64,000 bases of DNA from positions 186,001-250,000 of the forward strand of contig CM082577.2 in the NCBI GenBank assembly GCA_040954595.2, written 5' to 3'. Below the pieces are notes generated by a model that did not search any database, was not told the origin of the DNA, and worked only from the letters and a program-made list of their open reading frames with translations. This document shows, in pieces, positions 15,101 to 27,604 of this stretch. Both the position numbers and the translations under genes were made by a program. The number at the start of each line of letters is the position of its first letter. The stretch's first letter is position 1. Origin of the DNA: Balanoglossus misakiensis. Its lineage: Eukaryota; Hemichordata.

Positions 15101-18100
15101 ATGACAATTTTTCGACTTTCCGAAATTTCAAAATTTCTTCATTTTTTGAAAAAATCATGGGTTATAGCTCATGAAAATCATCCACAAATGACAATTTTTC
15201 GACTTTCCGAAATTTCAAAATTTCTTCATTTTTTGAAAAAATCATGGGTTATAGCTCATGAAAATCATCCACAAATGACAATTTTTCGACTTTACGAAAT
15301 TTCAAAATTTCTTCATTTTTTGAAAATATCATGGGTTATAGCTCATGAAAATCATCCACAAATGACAATTTTTCGACTTTCCGAAATTTCAAAATTTCTT
15401 CATTTTTTGAAAAAATCATGGGTTATAGCTCATGAAAATCATCCACAAATGAAATTTCAAAATATCTTCATTTTTTCAAAATATCATGGGTTATAGCTCA
15501 TGAAAATCATCCACAAATGACAATTTTTCGACTTTCCAAAATTTCAAAATTTCTTCATTTTTTTAAAAAATCATGGGTTATAGCTCATGAAACTCATCCA
15601 CAAATGACAATTTTACGATTTTCCGAAATTTCAAAATTTCTTCATTTTTTGAAAAAATCATGGGTTATAGCTCATGAAAATCATCCACAAATGACAATTT
15701 TTCGACTTTGCGAAATTTCAAAATTTCTTCATTTTTTGAAAAAATCATGGGTTATAGCTCATGAAAATCATCCACAAATGACAATTTTTCGACTTTCCGA
15801 AATTTCAAAATTTCTTCATTTTTTGAAAAAATCATGGGTTATAGCTCATGAAAATCATCCACAAATGACAATTTTTCGACTTTGCGAAATTTCAAAATTT
15901 CTTCATTTTTTGAAAAAATCATGGGTTATAGCTCATGAAAATCATCCACAAATGACAATTTTTCGACTTTCCGAAATTTCAAAATTTCTTCATTTTTTGA
16001 AAAAATCATGGGTTATAATATAGCTCATGAAAATCATCCACAAATGACAATTTTTCGACTTTCCGAAATTTCAAAATTTCTTCATTTTTTGAAAAAATCA
16101 TGGGTTATAGCTCATGAAAATCATTCACAAATGACAATTTTTCGACTTTACGAAATTTCAAAATTTCTTCATTTTTTGAAAATATCATGGGTTATAGCTC
16201 ATGAAAATCATCCACAAATGACAATTTTTCGACTTTGCGACATTTCAAAATTTCTTCATTTTTTGAAAAAATCATGGGTTATAGCTCATGAAAATCATCC
16301 ACAAATGACAATTTTTCGACTTTGCGAAATTTCAAAATTTCTTCATTTTTTGAAAAAATCATGGGTTATAGCTCATGAAAATCATCCACAAATGACAATT
16401 TTTCGACTTTCCGAAATTTCAAAATTTCTTCATTTTTTGAAAAAATCATGGGTTATAGCTCATGAAAATCATTCACAAATGACAATTTTTCGACTTTACG
16501 AAATTTCAAAATTTCTTCATTTTTTGAAAATATCATGGGTTATAGCTCATGAAAATCATCCACAAATGACAATTTTTCGACTTTGCGAAATTTCAAAATT
16601 TCTTCATTTTTTGAAAAAATCATGGGTTATAGCTCATGAAAATCATCCACAAATGACAATTTTTCGACTTTCCGAAATTTCAAAATTTCTTCATTTTTTG
16701 AAAAAATCATGGGTTATAATATAGCTCATGAAAATCATCCACAAATGACAATTTTTCGACTTTCCGAAATTTCAAAATTTCTTCATTTTTTGAAAAAATC
16801 ATGGGTTATAGCTCATGAAAATCATTCACAAATGACAATTTTTCGACTTTACGAAATTTCAAAATTTCTTCATTTTTTGAAAATATCATGGGTTATAGCT
16901 CATGAAAATCATCCACAAATGACAATTTTTCGACTTTGCGAAATTTCAAAATTTCTTCATTTTTTGAAAAAATCATGGGTTATAGCTCATGAAAATCATC
17001 CACAAATGACAATTTTTCGACTTTGCGAAATTTCAAAATTTCTTCATTTTTTGAAAAAATCATGGGTTATAGCTCATGAAAATCATCCACAAATGACAAT
17101 TTTTCGACTTTGCGAAATTTCAAAATTTCTTCATTTTTTGAAAAAATCATGGGTTATAGCTCATGAAAATCATCCACAAATGACAATTTTTCGACTTTCC
17201 GAAATTTCAAAATTTCTTCATTTTTTGAAAAAATCATGGGTTATAGCTCATGAAAATCATCCACAAATGACAATTTTTCGACTTTCCGAAATTTCAAAAT
17301 TTCTTCATTTTTTGAAAAAATCATGGGTTATAGCTCATGAAAATCATCCACAAATGACAATTTTTCGACTTTCCGAAATTTCAAAATTTCTTCATTTTTT
17401 GAAAAAATCATGGGTTATAGCTCATGAAAATCATCCACAAATGACAATTTTTCGACTTTACGAAATTTCAAAATTTCTTCATTTTTTGAAAATATCATGG
17501 GTTATAGCTCATGAAAATCATCCACAAATGACAATTTTTCGACTTTCCGAAATTTCAAAATTTCTTCATTTTTTGAAAAAATCATGGGTTATAGCTCATG
17601 AAAATCATCCACAAATGAAATTTCAAAATATCTTCATTTTTTCAAAATATCATGGGTTATAGCTCATGAAAATCATCCACAAATGACAATTTTTCGACTT
17701 TCCAAAATTTCAAAATTTCTTCATTTTTTTAAAAAATCATGGGTTATAGCTCATGAAACTCATCCACAAATGACAATTTTACGATTTTCCGAAATTTCAA
17801 AATTTCTTCATTTTTTGAAAAAATCATGGGTTATAGCTCATGAAAATCATCCACAAATGACAATTTTTCGACTTTGCGAAATTTCAAAATTTCTTCATTT
17901 TTTGAAAAAATCATGGGTTATAGCTCATGAAAATCATCCACAAATGACAATTTTTCGACTTTCCGAAATTTCAAAATTTCTTCATTTTTTGAAAAAATCA
18001 TGGGTTATAGCTCATGAAAATCATCCACAAATGACAATTTTTCGACTTTGCGAAATTTCAAAATTTCTTCATTTTTTGAAAAAATCATGGGTTATAGCTC

Positions 18101-18953
18101 ATGAAAATCATCCACAAATGACAATTTTTCGACTTTCCGAAATTTCAAAATTTCTTCATTTTTTGAAAAAATCATGGGTTATAATATAGCTCATGAAAAT
18201 CATCCACAAATGACAATTTTTCGACTTTCCGAAATTTCAAAATTTCTTCATTTTTTGAAAAAATCATGGGTTATAGCTCATGAAAATCATTCACAAATGA
18301 CAATTTTTCGACTTTACGAAATTTCAAAATTTCTTCATTTTTTGAAAATATCATGGGTTATAGCTCATGAAAATCATCCACAAATGACAATTTTTCGACT
18401 TTGCGACATTTCAAAATTTCTTCATTTTTTGAAAAAATCATGGGTTATAGCTCATGAAAATCATCCACAAATGACAATTTTTCGACTTTGCGAAATTTCA
18501 AAATTTCTTCATTTTTTGAAAAAATCATGGGTTATAGCTCATGAAAATCATCCACAAATGACAATTTTTCGACTTTGCGAAATTTCAAAATTTCTTCATT
18601 TTTTGAAAAAATCATGGGTTATAGCTCATGAAAATCATCCACAAATGACAATTTTTCGACTTTCCGAAATTTCAAAATTTCTTCATTTTTTGAAAAAATC
18701 ATGGGTTATAGCTCATGAAAATCATCCACAAATGACAATTTTTCGACTTTCCGAAATTTCAAAATTTCTTCATTTTTTGAAAAAATCATGGGTTATAGCT
18801 CATGAAAATCATCCACAAATGACAATTTTTCGACTTTCCGAAATTTCAAAATTTCTTCATTTTTTGAAAAAATCATGGGTTATAGCTCATGAAAATCATC
18901 CACAAATGAAATTTCAAAATATCTTCATTTTTTCAAAATATCATGGGTTATAG
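9122..18953 (+). repeat. Higher-order repeat zone marked by a 5 bp insertion and a short monomer
   Basis: Two diagnostic monomer variants punctuate this part. One has a 5 bp insertion giving GGGTTATAATATAGCTC, at 9122, 11612, 13165, 14543, 16008, 16709 and 18174. The other is a shortened monomer of about 68 bp lacking the TTTTTCGACTT block, near 10202, 11053, 12344, 14071, 15449, 17616 and 18907. Intervals between the insertion markers are 2490, 1553, 1378, 1465, 701 and 1465 bp, each explained by whole numbers of 87 bp monomers plus one or two short ones plus 5 bp. Blocks 14543-16007 and 16709-18173 look nearly identical, and 13165-14542 is the same block minus one monomer. Confidence 0.85.
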
Positions 18954-20843
18954 CTCATGAAAATCATCCACAAATGACAATTTTTCGACTTTCCAAAATT
19001 TCAAAATTTCTTCATTTTTTGAAAAAAATCATGGGTTATAGCTCATGAAACTCATCCACAAATGACAATTTTTCGATTTTCCGAAATTTCAAAATTTCTT
19101 CATTTTTTGAAAAAATCATGGGTTATAGCTCATGAAAATCATCCACAAATGACAATTTTTCGACTTTGCGAAATTTCAAAATTTCTTCATTTTTTGAAAA
19201 AAATCATGGGTTATAGCTCATGAAAATCATCCACAAATGACAATTTTTCGACTTTCCGAAATTTCAAAATTTCTTCATTTTTTGAAAAAATCATGGGTTA
19301 TAGCTCATGAAAATCATCCACAAATGACAATTTTTCGACTTTCCGAAATTTCAAAATTTCTTCATTTTTTGAAAAAATCATGGGTTATAGCTCATGAAAA
19401 TCATCCACAAATGACAATTTTTCGACTTTCCGAAATTTCAAAATTTCTTCATTTTTTGAAAAAATCATGGGTTATAGCTCATGAAAATCATTCACAAATG
19501 ACAATTTTTCGACTTTACGAAATTTCAAAATTTCTTCATTTTTTGAAAATATCATGGGTTATAGCTCATGAAAATCATCCGCAAATGACAATTTTTCGAC
19601 TTTCCGAAATTTCAAAATTTCTTCATTTTTTGAAAAAATCATGGGTTATAGCTCATGAAAATCATCCACAAATGAAATTTCAAAATTTCTTCATTTTTTG
19701 AAAAAATCATGGGTTATAGCTCATGAAAACCATCCACAAATGACAATTTTTCGACTTTGCGAAATTTGAAAATTTCTTCATTTTTTGAAAAAATCATGGG
19801 TTATAGCTCATGAAAATCATCCACAAATGACAAATTTTCGACTTTACGAAATTTCAAAATTTCTTCATTTTTTAAAAAAATCATGGGTTATAGCTCATGA
19901 AAATCATCCACAAATGACAATTTTTCGACTTTGCGAAATTTCAAAATTTCTTCATTTTTTGAAAAAATCATGGGTTATAGCTCATAAAAATCATCCACAT
20001 TTGACAATTTTTCGACTTTGCGAAATTTCAAAATTTCTTCATTTTTTGAAAAAATCATGGGTTATAGCTCATGAAAATCATCCACAAATGAAAATTTTTC
20101 GACTTTCCGAAATTTCAAAATTTCTTCATTTTTTGAAAAAATCATGGGTTATAGCTCATGAAAATCATCCACAAATGACAATTTTTCGACTTTGCGAAAT
20201 TTCAAAATTTCTTCATTTTTTGAAAAAATCATGGGTTATAGCTCATGAAAATCATCCACAAATGACAATTTTTCGACTTTGCGAAATTTCAAAATTTCTT
20301 CATTTTTTGAAAAAATCATGGGTTATAGCTCATGAAAATCATCCACAAATGACAATTTTTCGACTTTGCGAAATTTCATAATTTCTTCATTTTTTGAAAA
20401 AATCATGGTTTATAGCTCATGAAAATCATCCACAAATGACAATTTTTCGACTTTCCGAAATTTCAAAATTTCTTCATTTTTTGAAAAAAACATGGGTTAT
20501 AGCTCATGAAAATCATCCACAAATGACAATTTTTCGACTTTGCGAAATTTCAAAATTTCTTCATTTTTTGAAAAAATCATGGGTTATAGCTCATGAAAAT
20601 CATCCACAAATGACAATTTTTCGACTTTGCGAAATTTTAAAATTTCTTCATTTTTTGAAAAAATCATGGGTTATAGCTCATGAAAATCATCCACAAATGA
20701 CAATTTTTCGACTTTCCGAAATTTCAAAATTTCTTCATTTTTTGAAAAAATCATGGGTTATAGCTCATGAAAATCATCCACAAATGACAATTTTTCGACT
20801 TTACGAAATTTCAAAATTTCTTCATTTTTTGAAAATATCATGG

Positions 20844-21323
20844 AAAGTCGAAAAATTGTCATTTGTGGATGATTTTCATGAGCTATAACCCATGGTTTTT
20901 GTCAAAAAATGACGAAATTTCGATATTTCGCAAAGTCGAAAAATTGTCACTTTTGGATGATTTTCATGAGCTATAACCCATGGTTTTTGTCAAAAAATGA
21001 CGAAATTTCGATATTTCGCAAAGTCGAAAAATTGTCATTTTTGGATGATTTTCATGGGCTATAACCCATGATTTTTGTCAAAAAATGACGAAATTTCGAT
21101 ATTTCGCAAAGTCGAAAAATTGTCATTTTTGTATGATTTTCATGAGCTATAACCCATGATTTTTGTCAAAAAGTGACGAAATTTCGATCTTTCGCAAAGT
21201 CGAAAAATCGTCACTTTTGGATGATTTTCATGAGCTATAAGCCATGGTTTTTGTCAAAAAATGACGAAATTTCGATATTTCGCAAAGTCGAAAAATTGTC
21301 ATTTTTGGATGATTTTCATGAGC
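20844..21323 (-). repeat. Inverted edge of the satellite: five-plus B monomers on the minus strand
   Basis: At 20843/20844 the array flips strand. Plus-oriented sequence ending ATATCATGG meets GGAAAGTCGAAAAATTGTC, the reverse complement of the monomer's CGACTTTCC part, sharing GG at the join. About five and a half 88 bp B monomers follow in inverted orientation, recognisable by GACGAAATTTCGATATTTCG and GTCAAAAAATGACG. They stop abruptly after CATGAGC at 21323, where unique sequence begins. These copies are more diverged from the array consensus than most A monomers, as is common for satellite edges. Confidence 0.93.
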
Positions 21324-22875
21324 AAAGCAGCAGTGCCATCATTGACCTTATTCAAGTCACTAAACAGGAATAGCGAGTCACCGGAATTAAGAGTTTGTGA
21401 TTTTGTTGCATGCCATTTTGGTAAACAGACCCAGTTTTGAGGGGTGTCCTGGGTGGAAGTAATAGCGTGTCAACCCGTCCCACTTTGCTGGCATTTACAT
21501 ACAGGGGCTAATTTGCGAGTCTCCGCGGCCGTAAAGCCAAGTCGTAAATGTACTCTTTAATATACCCTTTAACGTCAATAATCTAATTTACCCTTTAACG
21601 TCAATAATCTGCGTCAAGATTTCGAGTGCGAACTCCAGAGACGTCAGGATTCCAGGAACAAACGAAGTAGAATTCCCCATTGGCGTTTATATTGTCATTT
21701 TAATATCTGACAAGTAATCAGGGGGAAATCAGGTTAATATGTTCCTTGTAATTGACGGCTTTTAGTAAAATTTCCCAAGCTATTGCACGGGACTATAGAC
21801 AAATAATGTAGTATGCCTACACCCCTCGAAATCAAAGTCTTAAACTGTTCTCATATTTTATCCAAGGAACGTTACATTATTCTCTCATATTGCTTAAAAT
21901 TAAGGATAAAAATTGGTGGTCACAAGGCAAGAACCCATGCCGCTTCCCCTCTCACGATGTCATACTAAGTTCGATGATCCTGACGTGCCCTTCGATAAAT
22001 ACATGACGCAGTCTCAACTGATAACTTCGTATAGCCTAAAATTTATTGCAGCTGCAAGGCCTGCGAAATTACACGTAACAGTATCCCTATCTTTGCCCCA
22101 AGAATACGTGTGTTGTGCGTCTACCATACAAAGCAGACAAAGTTTAGTTCTAAAATTGTAGCCCAAAATATTATATTTTAATGCCATAAGAATAGTTCCT
22201 AATGAAGACTGGTATAATTATGTCAGTATTGCGTAAGTGGTTGGACAATTTGCGTAATCACAGTGCAGGTGCTATCGAGTGCATGCTATCTCGACTGATG
22301 ACCGTCTGGTAATCGTCTACATCTAGACAAATGGATCGTAGAGAAAAGAAATGCAGACTTCTTGGTATGAAATAAGCCAAAAGGCGATACCACGGCGATG
22401 TACATGTACATCGTCGCTTTAGTTGCTTTTTGGGGGAGGGGGGGGGGGATTTTTGCAAAAGTACTAGTATGTACTGCATTTCGTTCATTTTTTCTGGTCC
22501 AGTTACCCATACGACATTTCACTCCGTGATTTCCTGCAAATTCTCAAGTATCAGGCCCCTTGCAATTATGGGCTGCATAAAAAGAGGTATGCCGCCAGTA
22601 TTGGATTTCCAAGAGACGACAAGATACGCATTTTTTCGATATATGTGTTTTCAGGTCAAGGTAATCGGCTGAAAGACGCGGCTACTCCCAAGATCATTGA
22701 AACAAGTCCGTTAAAAAGATAAAATAAAAGATGACGCACATCGGTCATTGGGATAAATGGGGCCGACAAGTGCACAGGGACAAATGAAACCTTCCCTCGT
22801 TTAAACAAAAGTAATATACACAAGGATGTTATTAGGACAGATGAGAGTGCCAAAGCAAAATTTAAATTGCGGTAT
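21324..22875. other. Unique sequence next to the satellite, no gene seen
   Basis: Sequence complexity returns to normal immediately after the satellite edge. The open frames here are short, show no family I recognise and are not flanked by convincing splice sites. A short ATTTACCCTTTAACGTCAATAAT-like phrase is duplicated in tandem near 21555-21610. Nothing else is evident. Confidence 0.6.
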
Positions 22876-22907
22876 TGTCTGCCTGTCTGTCTGTCTGCCT
22901 GTCTGCC

Positions 22908-22942
<35 letters not shown>

Positions 22943-22970
22943 TTGTTTGTTTGTTTGTTTATTTATTTGT
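22876..22970 (+). repeat. CTGT microsatellite grading into TTTG repeats
   Basis: About fifteen CTGT/CTGC units are followed by seven or so GTTT units and ATTT variants. This is a simple repeat with no coding potential. Confidence 0.95.
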
Positions 22971-23077
22971 TTGGCAGTGTGTCAAATAGTGTTTGATGAT
23001 AATTCACACAGACATATACACATGTGCAATAATTAAATAAAGAATTATATAAAATGAATAATTTCAATAATATAAGG

Positions 23078-23340
<263 letters not shown>

Positions 23341-25420
23341 AGTTCATTTTGTCTCAAGGCCTCGTCATTCTTGTTCGATCGCTGAGATACGAAAACAATT
23401 TGGCATTGAGACACAATTAGTGTATACAGTCAGTGTATTTTTGCGGTTTTCGTGATTATCAAATTTATTAAACAAATTAAATGGGTATACAGCCTTGGGA
23501 ATAATTTACCCCTGGCGCCGGGCGGCGCCGATCACAGATTAATGCTTTCAACACCGCAAATTGTGTTTTCTGTTCCATCTTATAAAGACATACACTCGTG
23601 TCATGTAGGAGAGAGGGAGAGAGAAGAGAGAGAGGGGGGGGGGAGAAAAGGAGAGAGAGAGTCAATCACTGGTATTGTACCCCGAGCGAATGCTACAGAG
23701 AGAAATGGAACATTTTAGTAACGTGTCCGCAACATTACAACTAATTCGTGGTTTATGATTTGTGTGTTTCTCGCTAAAAAGTGCAGAGATGTGGCCATCA
23801 GACTGATTAATACTTCCTGAAACATATTCACAACGTCCTTGGAGCGTCTACTTCTGGTATTCACTCAACACTAAACCGCTTTTGAAGGGAAAAACGATCA
23901 TTTTCTAAGAGAATCAGGAACACGAGACGAAGATACTCGCCACTCTGGCATCGTTCGATAAAATTACTAACATGAGATCAGAAGCCGACGAAGCAAATGA
24001 GCCATAGCATCTTTATACGCTACTTCACAAAGTCATACCACCGTGCGATATTGAATTAAAGTCAGTGCGTGCCAACCTGGATCCATACTTATCCTTAACC
24101 TAATTGACATAAATGCCTTTATTTTGACGCGCTGCAAGACTCGCGCCGGAATCCACTGACTTTTCGTCTGCACCTTGCCCGATTTGGCACTATGCCAAAA
24201 TTGAGCAGACATCAAAGCGAACATCGAGTGGGGAAATTCATTCGTGCAAAAATAGTACTTCAAATCAAATCAAATCATCCATGTAAATTACAGAATCCAT
24301 GCATCGATTAATGTAAAAGTCTGACATCAGAATGTTGAATTAGGTCTAACTGCATTTTTCTTTATCGTGGAATAAATTGGTTTGTTTGTTTGTTTGTTTG
24401 TTTGTTTGTTTGTTACTTGGCAATGCTTCAAATAACACTTAATATTATGCATCGCACTTGTTCCCTCCCGCCGGGCAAACATTCAAATTTACCAAAAGGC
24501 ATGGATTGTTTGCTTTTTCAATATCAAAGTAGTTGAAATAAAAAAAATCTTTTCTGTTGCAGTTGTTAAGCATTCACGCAGCTTCGTCGTTAATGGCAAC
24601 GCGTTGAATGGGTATGCGATACGAACGTAATGAGGACGGTCCAATTTGTGTGACCTTGTCGATTTCACTACAACGATCACGAGAAAAGTCATGTAACGGT
24701 TGTATCAATTGTAGACAATATGCTAAATCTAGCGCTCCTACACTTATGCGACAAAATTGCCGCTTCTAATCGTGATAGAGTTTGTTAATATGAGTAAAAT
24801 AGCGAGTAATGAATAAAATGCTGAGTTGAGTAATAACGGGTAACACTTCTTCAGAAATGTAATTCTTTTCTGTTCGCTCAGTATTGAGTGCATTGGCCGA
24901 TCACGACTGCAAAAAAACTATTTGTGAAAATTAATGATTGATTGCCGACAGAAGTTCTCGTGTGACCCTCGTGACATTTAATATGTCGATCAGTGTAGTA
25001 TGGTGTCAGTTCTGTACCAGCGGTTTTGATGTGATCTGAAGATATCGCAAGCCTCAATGGAAATATCCAATAAAACACAATATTCAATGTAAACGCAAGT
25101 CTTTACTGAATCACTGATGATTTCTATCACGATTTTTAGCACTGAACCTGAATAAAACCAATAGGCATGCATGCTTACAGAGACTGTAGAATAAAAAATC
25201 TCCAACATTTCCGTGTCGAAAAGGATTTTTAAGTCAATTTCAGATGTGACGTACGTGACAGTGATAACGTCTTTTTGTAAGATAACGCTTTCGGAAATCA
25301 TGGCGGTAAGGAATGTCCTACATTTTATAGGTCAACGTTCTCGACTGACGTCTGCAGTCTGCAAACAACAAAATCTTCCGAAATGCCCCCTTTTACATTA
25401 CGTGCATCGCTATTGTTTCC

Positions 25421-25506
<86 letters not shown>

Positions 25507-26650
25507 TTATCTGTCTGTCTGTCTGTCTGTCTGCACGTCTGTCTGTCTGTACGTCTGTCCGTCCGTCCATCCATCCACCTATCCATTCTCACATGAAGTT
25601 CATAACGCACCGATATATTAAAGTTTGTTCGTCGAGACTCCCAACACCAAATTACACACATCAGTGGACGCATGGGCGCAATGAGTTGAATTTGATCTGT
25701 CAGGATATTTAAGCACGTAATCACTCCCGACATTCATGTCTGCGTGGTGGAAAAAAATTAATTATATGTAAGATATGAAAGGACGTAATTCGGAGAAGGT
25801 TCGGAGATGTGCGCACGCGCTATTCGAAAATCAAACAAGTGTCCAGTATAGTATGTCATCCCGAAGACAGCGAGATGAGCCCATGTGTCAGTTAAACTCT
25901 ACACGTTAGAGAAGCAGAAATTGTGCAGAAATTGACCTTCCGTCCATCTGATCACCCGAGAGAGAGAGAGAGGAGGGGGGGGGAGAAAGAGAGAGGGAGA
26001 GAGAGAAAAAGAAAAAGAGAGAGTGCGCATGTCGCTTTAGTCGTTACCGTCAATTGTGATTGATCGACGGAGTGGCTAGCATCGGTAACTCAAAGACTTC
26101 AACCTGTGATTGTGTGGTAATGATGATTTCTCGGCGGGCTCTTTCAAGAGTGTGCGCCGAGACGGATGGCAGTCTTATCGTTCCGTTCTGGAGATAGAGG
26201 TCGAAGATTCGTTTGACGAAGGAGACATGCAACGTTCCGATGAAAATGGCGACACGTGTTCTCCTCTAGGCTTCCGCTACATACGCTTTAATAGCCGAAA
26301 AGAAAACTGACATTATCAAAGAAAATCGATACAGGGGTATTGACCGATAATTTATTTCGAGAGAGAGAGAGAGAGAGAGAGAGAAACGTAAAACTGTCAT
26401 TCTGGGTAAATTCCCTACTCTATTGCCAACAATCTCGAATAAACAACGGGGGCGTGGATTGTGGGTTGACTCTAGGAAAGCCTCTCCCATTTGATAATCG
26501 ACCGACGTCGCTTCGAGTGGGGAGGGGGGGGGGGTGTCGCAAGGCGCGGCAAAATATAATTTTCATGTGACAGACACCAGACGTATGCTAATTTTGTTAG
26601 TAGTTTCTAGTCTGATTATTCTGGCCAATACGTTATTGTCGGAGATGAAC
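23341..26650. other. Gene-poor stretch with microsatellites
   Basis: No confident gene. Simple repeats include GA-rich tracts at about 23608-23661, 25959-26022 and 26359-26385, TTTG units at 24380-24414, and a large CTGT/CTAT tract at 25423-25576. A minus-strand frame around 26106-26260 resembles the last helices of an RGS domain and is discussed as a finding, but is not annotated as a gene. Confidence 0.6.
25423..25576 (+). repeat. CTGT/CTAT/CGTC microsatellite
   Basis: About eighteen CTGT units pass into CTAT, further CTGT, then CGTC and CATC units. The Ser-Val-Cys-Leu open frames across it are a by-product of the tetranucleotide repeat. Confidence 0.97.
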
Positions 26651-26660
26651 GGTGTCGACT

Positions 26661-26760
26661 GGGGATGACGTTACGCCTTCGTCGCTGCTGTGGTTGGGCA
26701 GCGCTAATGACGACGTCCCGTTTGCAGTATATATAGCGGTGAGAAGCCGCCCAGTGCACC
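26661..26760 (+). promoter_or_regulatory. TATA promoter with CRE-like half sites
   Basis: A TATATATAG box lies at 26728-26736. Upstream are TGACGTTA at about 26664-26671 and TGACGACGTC at about 26708-26717, which resemble cAMP response elements. Transcription would be expected to begin about 25-30 bp downstream of the TATA box, near 26758-26765. An ATG-free leader then runs to a consensus GT donor (GAAAG followed by GTGAGA) after 26835. It fits as the promoter and 5' UTR exon of the gene whose signal-peptide exon starts at 27605. The promoter call rests on motifs only. Confidence 0.5.
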
Positions 26761-27604
26761 ACATCTACCTCAAGAGTGACAAACCCATCGCGCGCTTCAA
26801 TTGCACAACTGGACCATCATCAATCCGTCGGAAAGGTGAGACAGTTTAATTTGTGTTTTGTCGTTGTTGTTGTTGTTGTTGTTTTGTTTTGTTTTGTTTG
26901 TTTGTTTTGTTTTGGGGGGGGGGTAAAAAGTAACCCGCATTAGTTCAATGTCGTTCCGCTTTCCAGTTTCCTTTTTTTCTTTGTCGTCATCCTTTTCCAA
27001 CCTCTTTTCCACGTCAAATTTACTGCGAGATAGAGCATTCAAAGTTTTCACAAGTTTTGATTGTGACTTTAAACAAAAAAAGTTCAGCGAGTGGACACAA
27101 CGCAATAGAAACATTCGTGTGAATTCGGTGGGAAGCGGAAAGAATATTTTTATCACTGTAAACTTCATTATCTTCGTTCTGCGCATTTCGATCTTTGCAC
27201 ATTCATTTCATCGGAGCCGTTTAACTATGTAAAGTGGAACGTCACGTCTAATTGAATTCACCGGGTATACAAATTTGTACTCGGCTCCACTGGTACGCAC
27301 ACAGGCGCCTTCTTCACATATGTTGGAACATTTCTAATAACACTCGCATGGACGTAGTTTACCTTCATGAAAATCTGTTCGGTTTTGTTTTGCTCTCTCA
27401 AACCCCAGTAATTATTGCAGGAAAAGTTGGTTGTTAGTGGAAAGTGGGCACTCCGTGTTCTGTGCACACGACGACATATTACTACAGACGAATGACCCCC
27501 CCCCCCCCGTTTACCTCTGGAATTAAACGTCCCTTTTCGTCTGCCTATAGGTGCGTGGAATTATCCTATATTCGGCAGCTACACATATCACCTTTTCCAG
27601 AGAA

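Larger units (their letters stand above)
1..20843 (+). repeat. 87 bp satellite array, about 239 monomers
   Basis: A head-to-tail array of an AT-rich 87 bp monomer fills the first third of the window and continues past the left edge. Each monomer contains a GGGTTATAGCTCATG block, a CATCCACAAATGAC block, a TTTTTCGACTT block followed by a variable GCG/CCG/ACG, the palindrome GAAATTTC, and a T6-G-A6 stretch. Monomers are mostly 90-99% alike by eye. Three common subtypes differ at the variable triplet. The GCG type dominates roughly 600-5500 and the CCG type dominates 9000-20000. Because 87 is three times 29 and one frame has no stop, long open frames run through it, but single-base and 5-19 bp indels break them repeatedly. 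No promoter or splice context supports a protein. The likely role is heterochromatic or centromere-type satellite DNA, which is inference. Confidence 0.97.

Noticed and set aside
1-20843. CRISPR array
   Set aside because: The repeats are contiguous with no unique spacers, and the window is eukaryotic.
39-20888. Dozens of long open frames with a 29-residue period
   Set aside because: They follow directly from an 87 bp tandem repeat with one stop-free frame. They are interrupted by many non-triplet indels and have no gene context.
21173-21373. 66-codon frame at the satellite edge
   Set aside because: It runs from inverted satellite into unique DNA and has no other support.
25213-25733. Cys-Leu-Ser-Val repeat proteins
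   Set aside because: Translations of the CTGT microsatellite on either strand.
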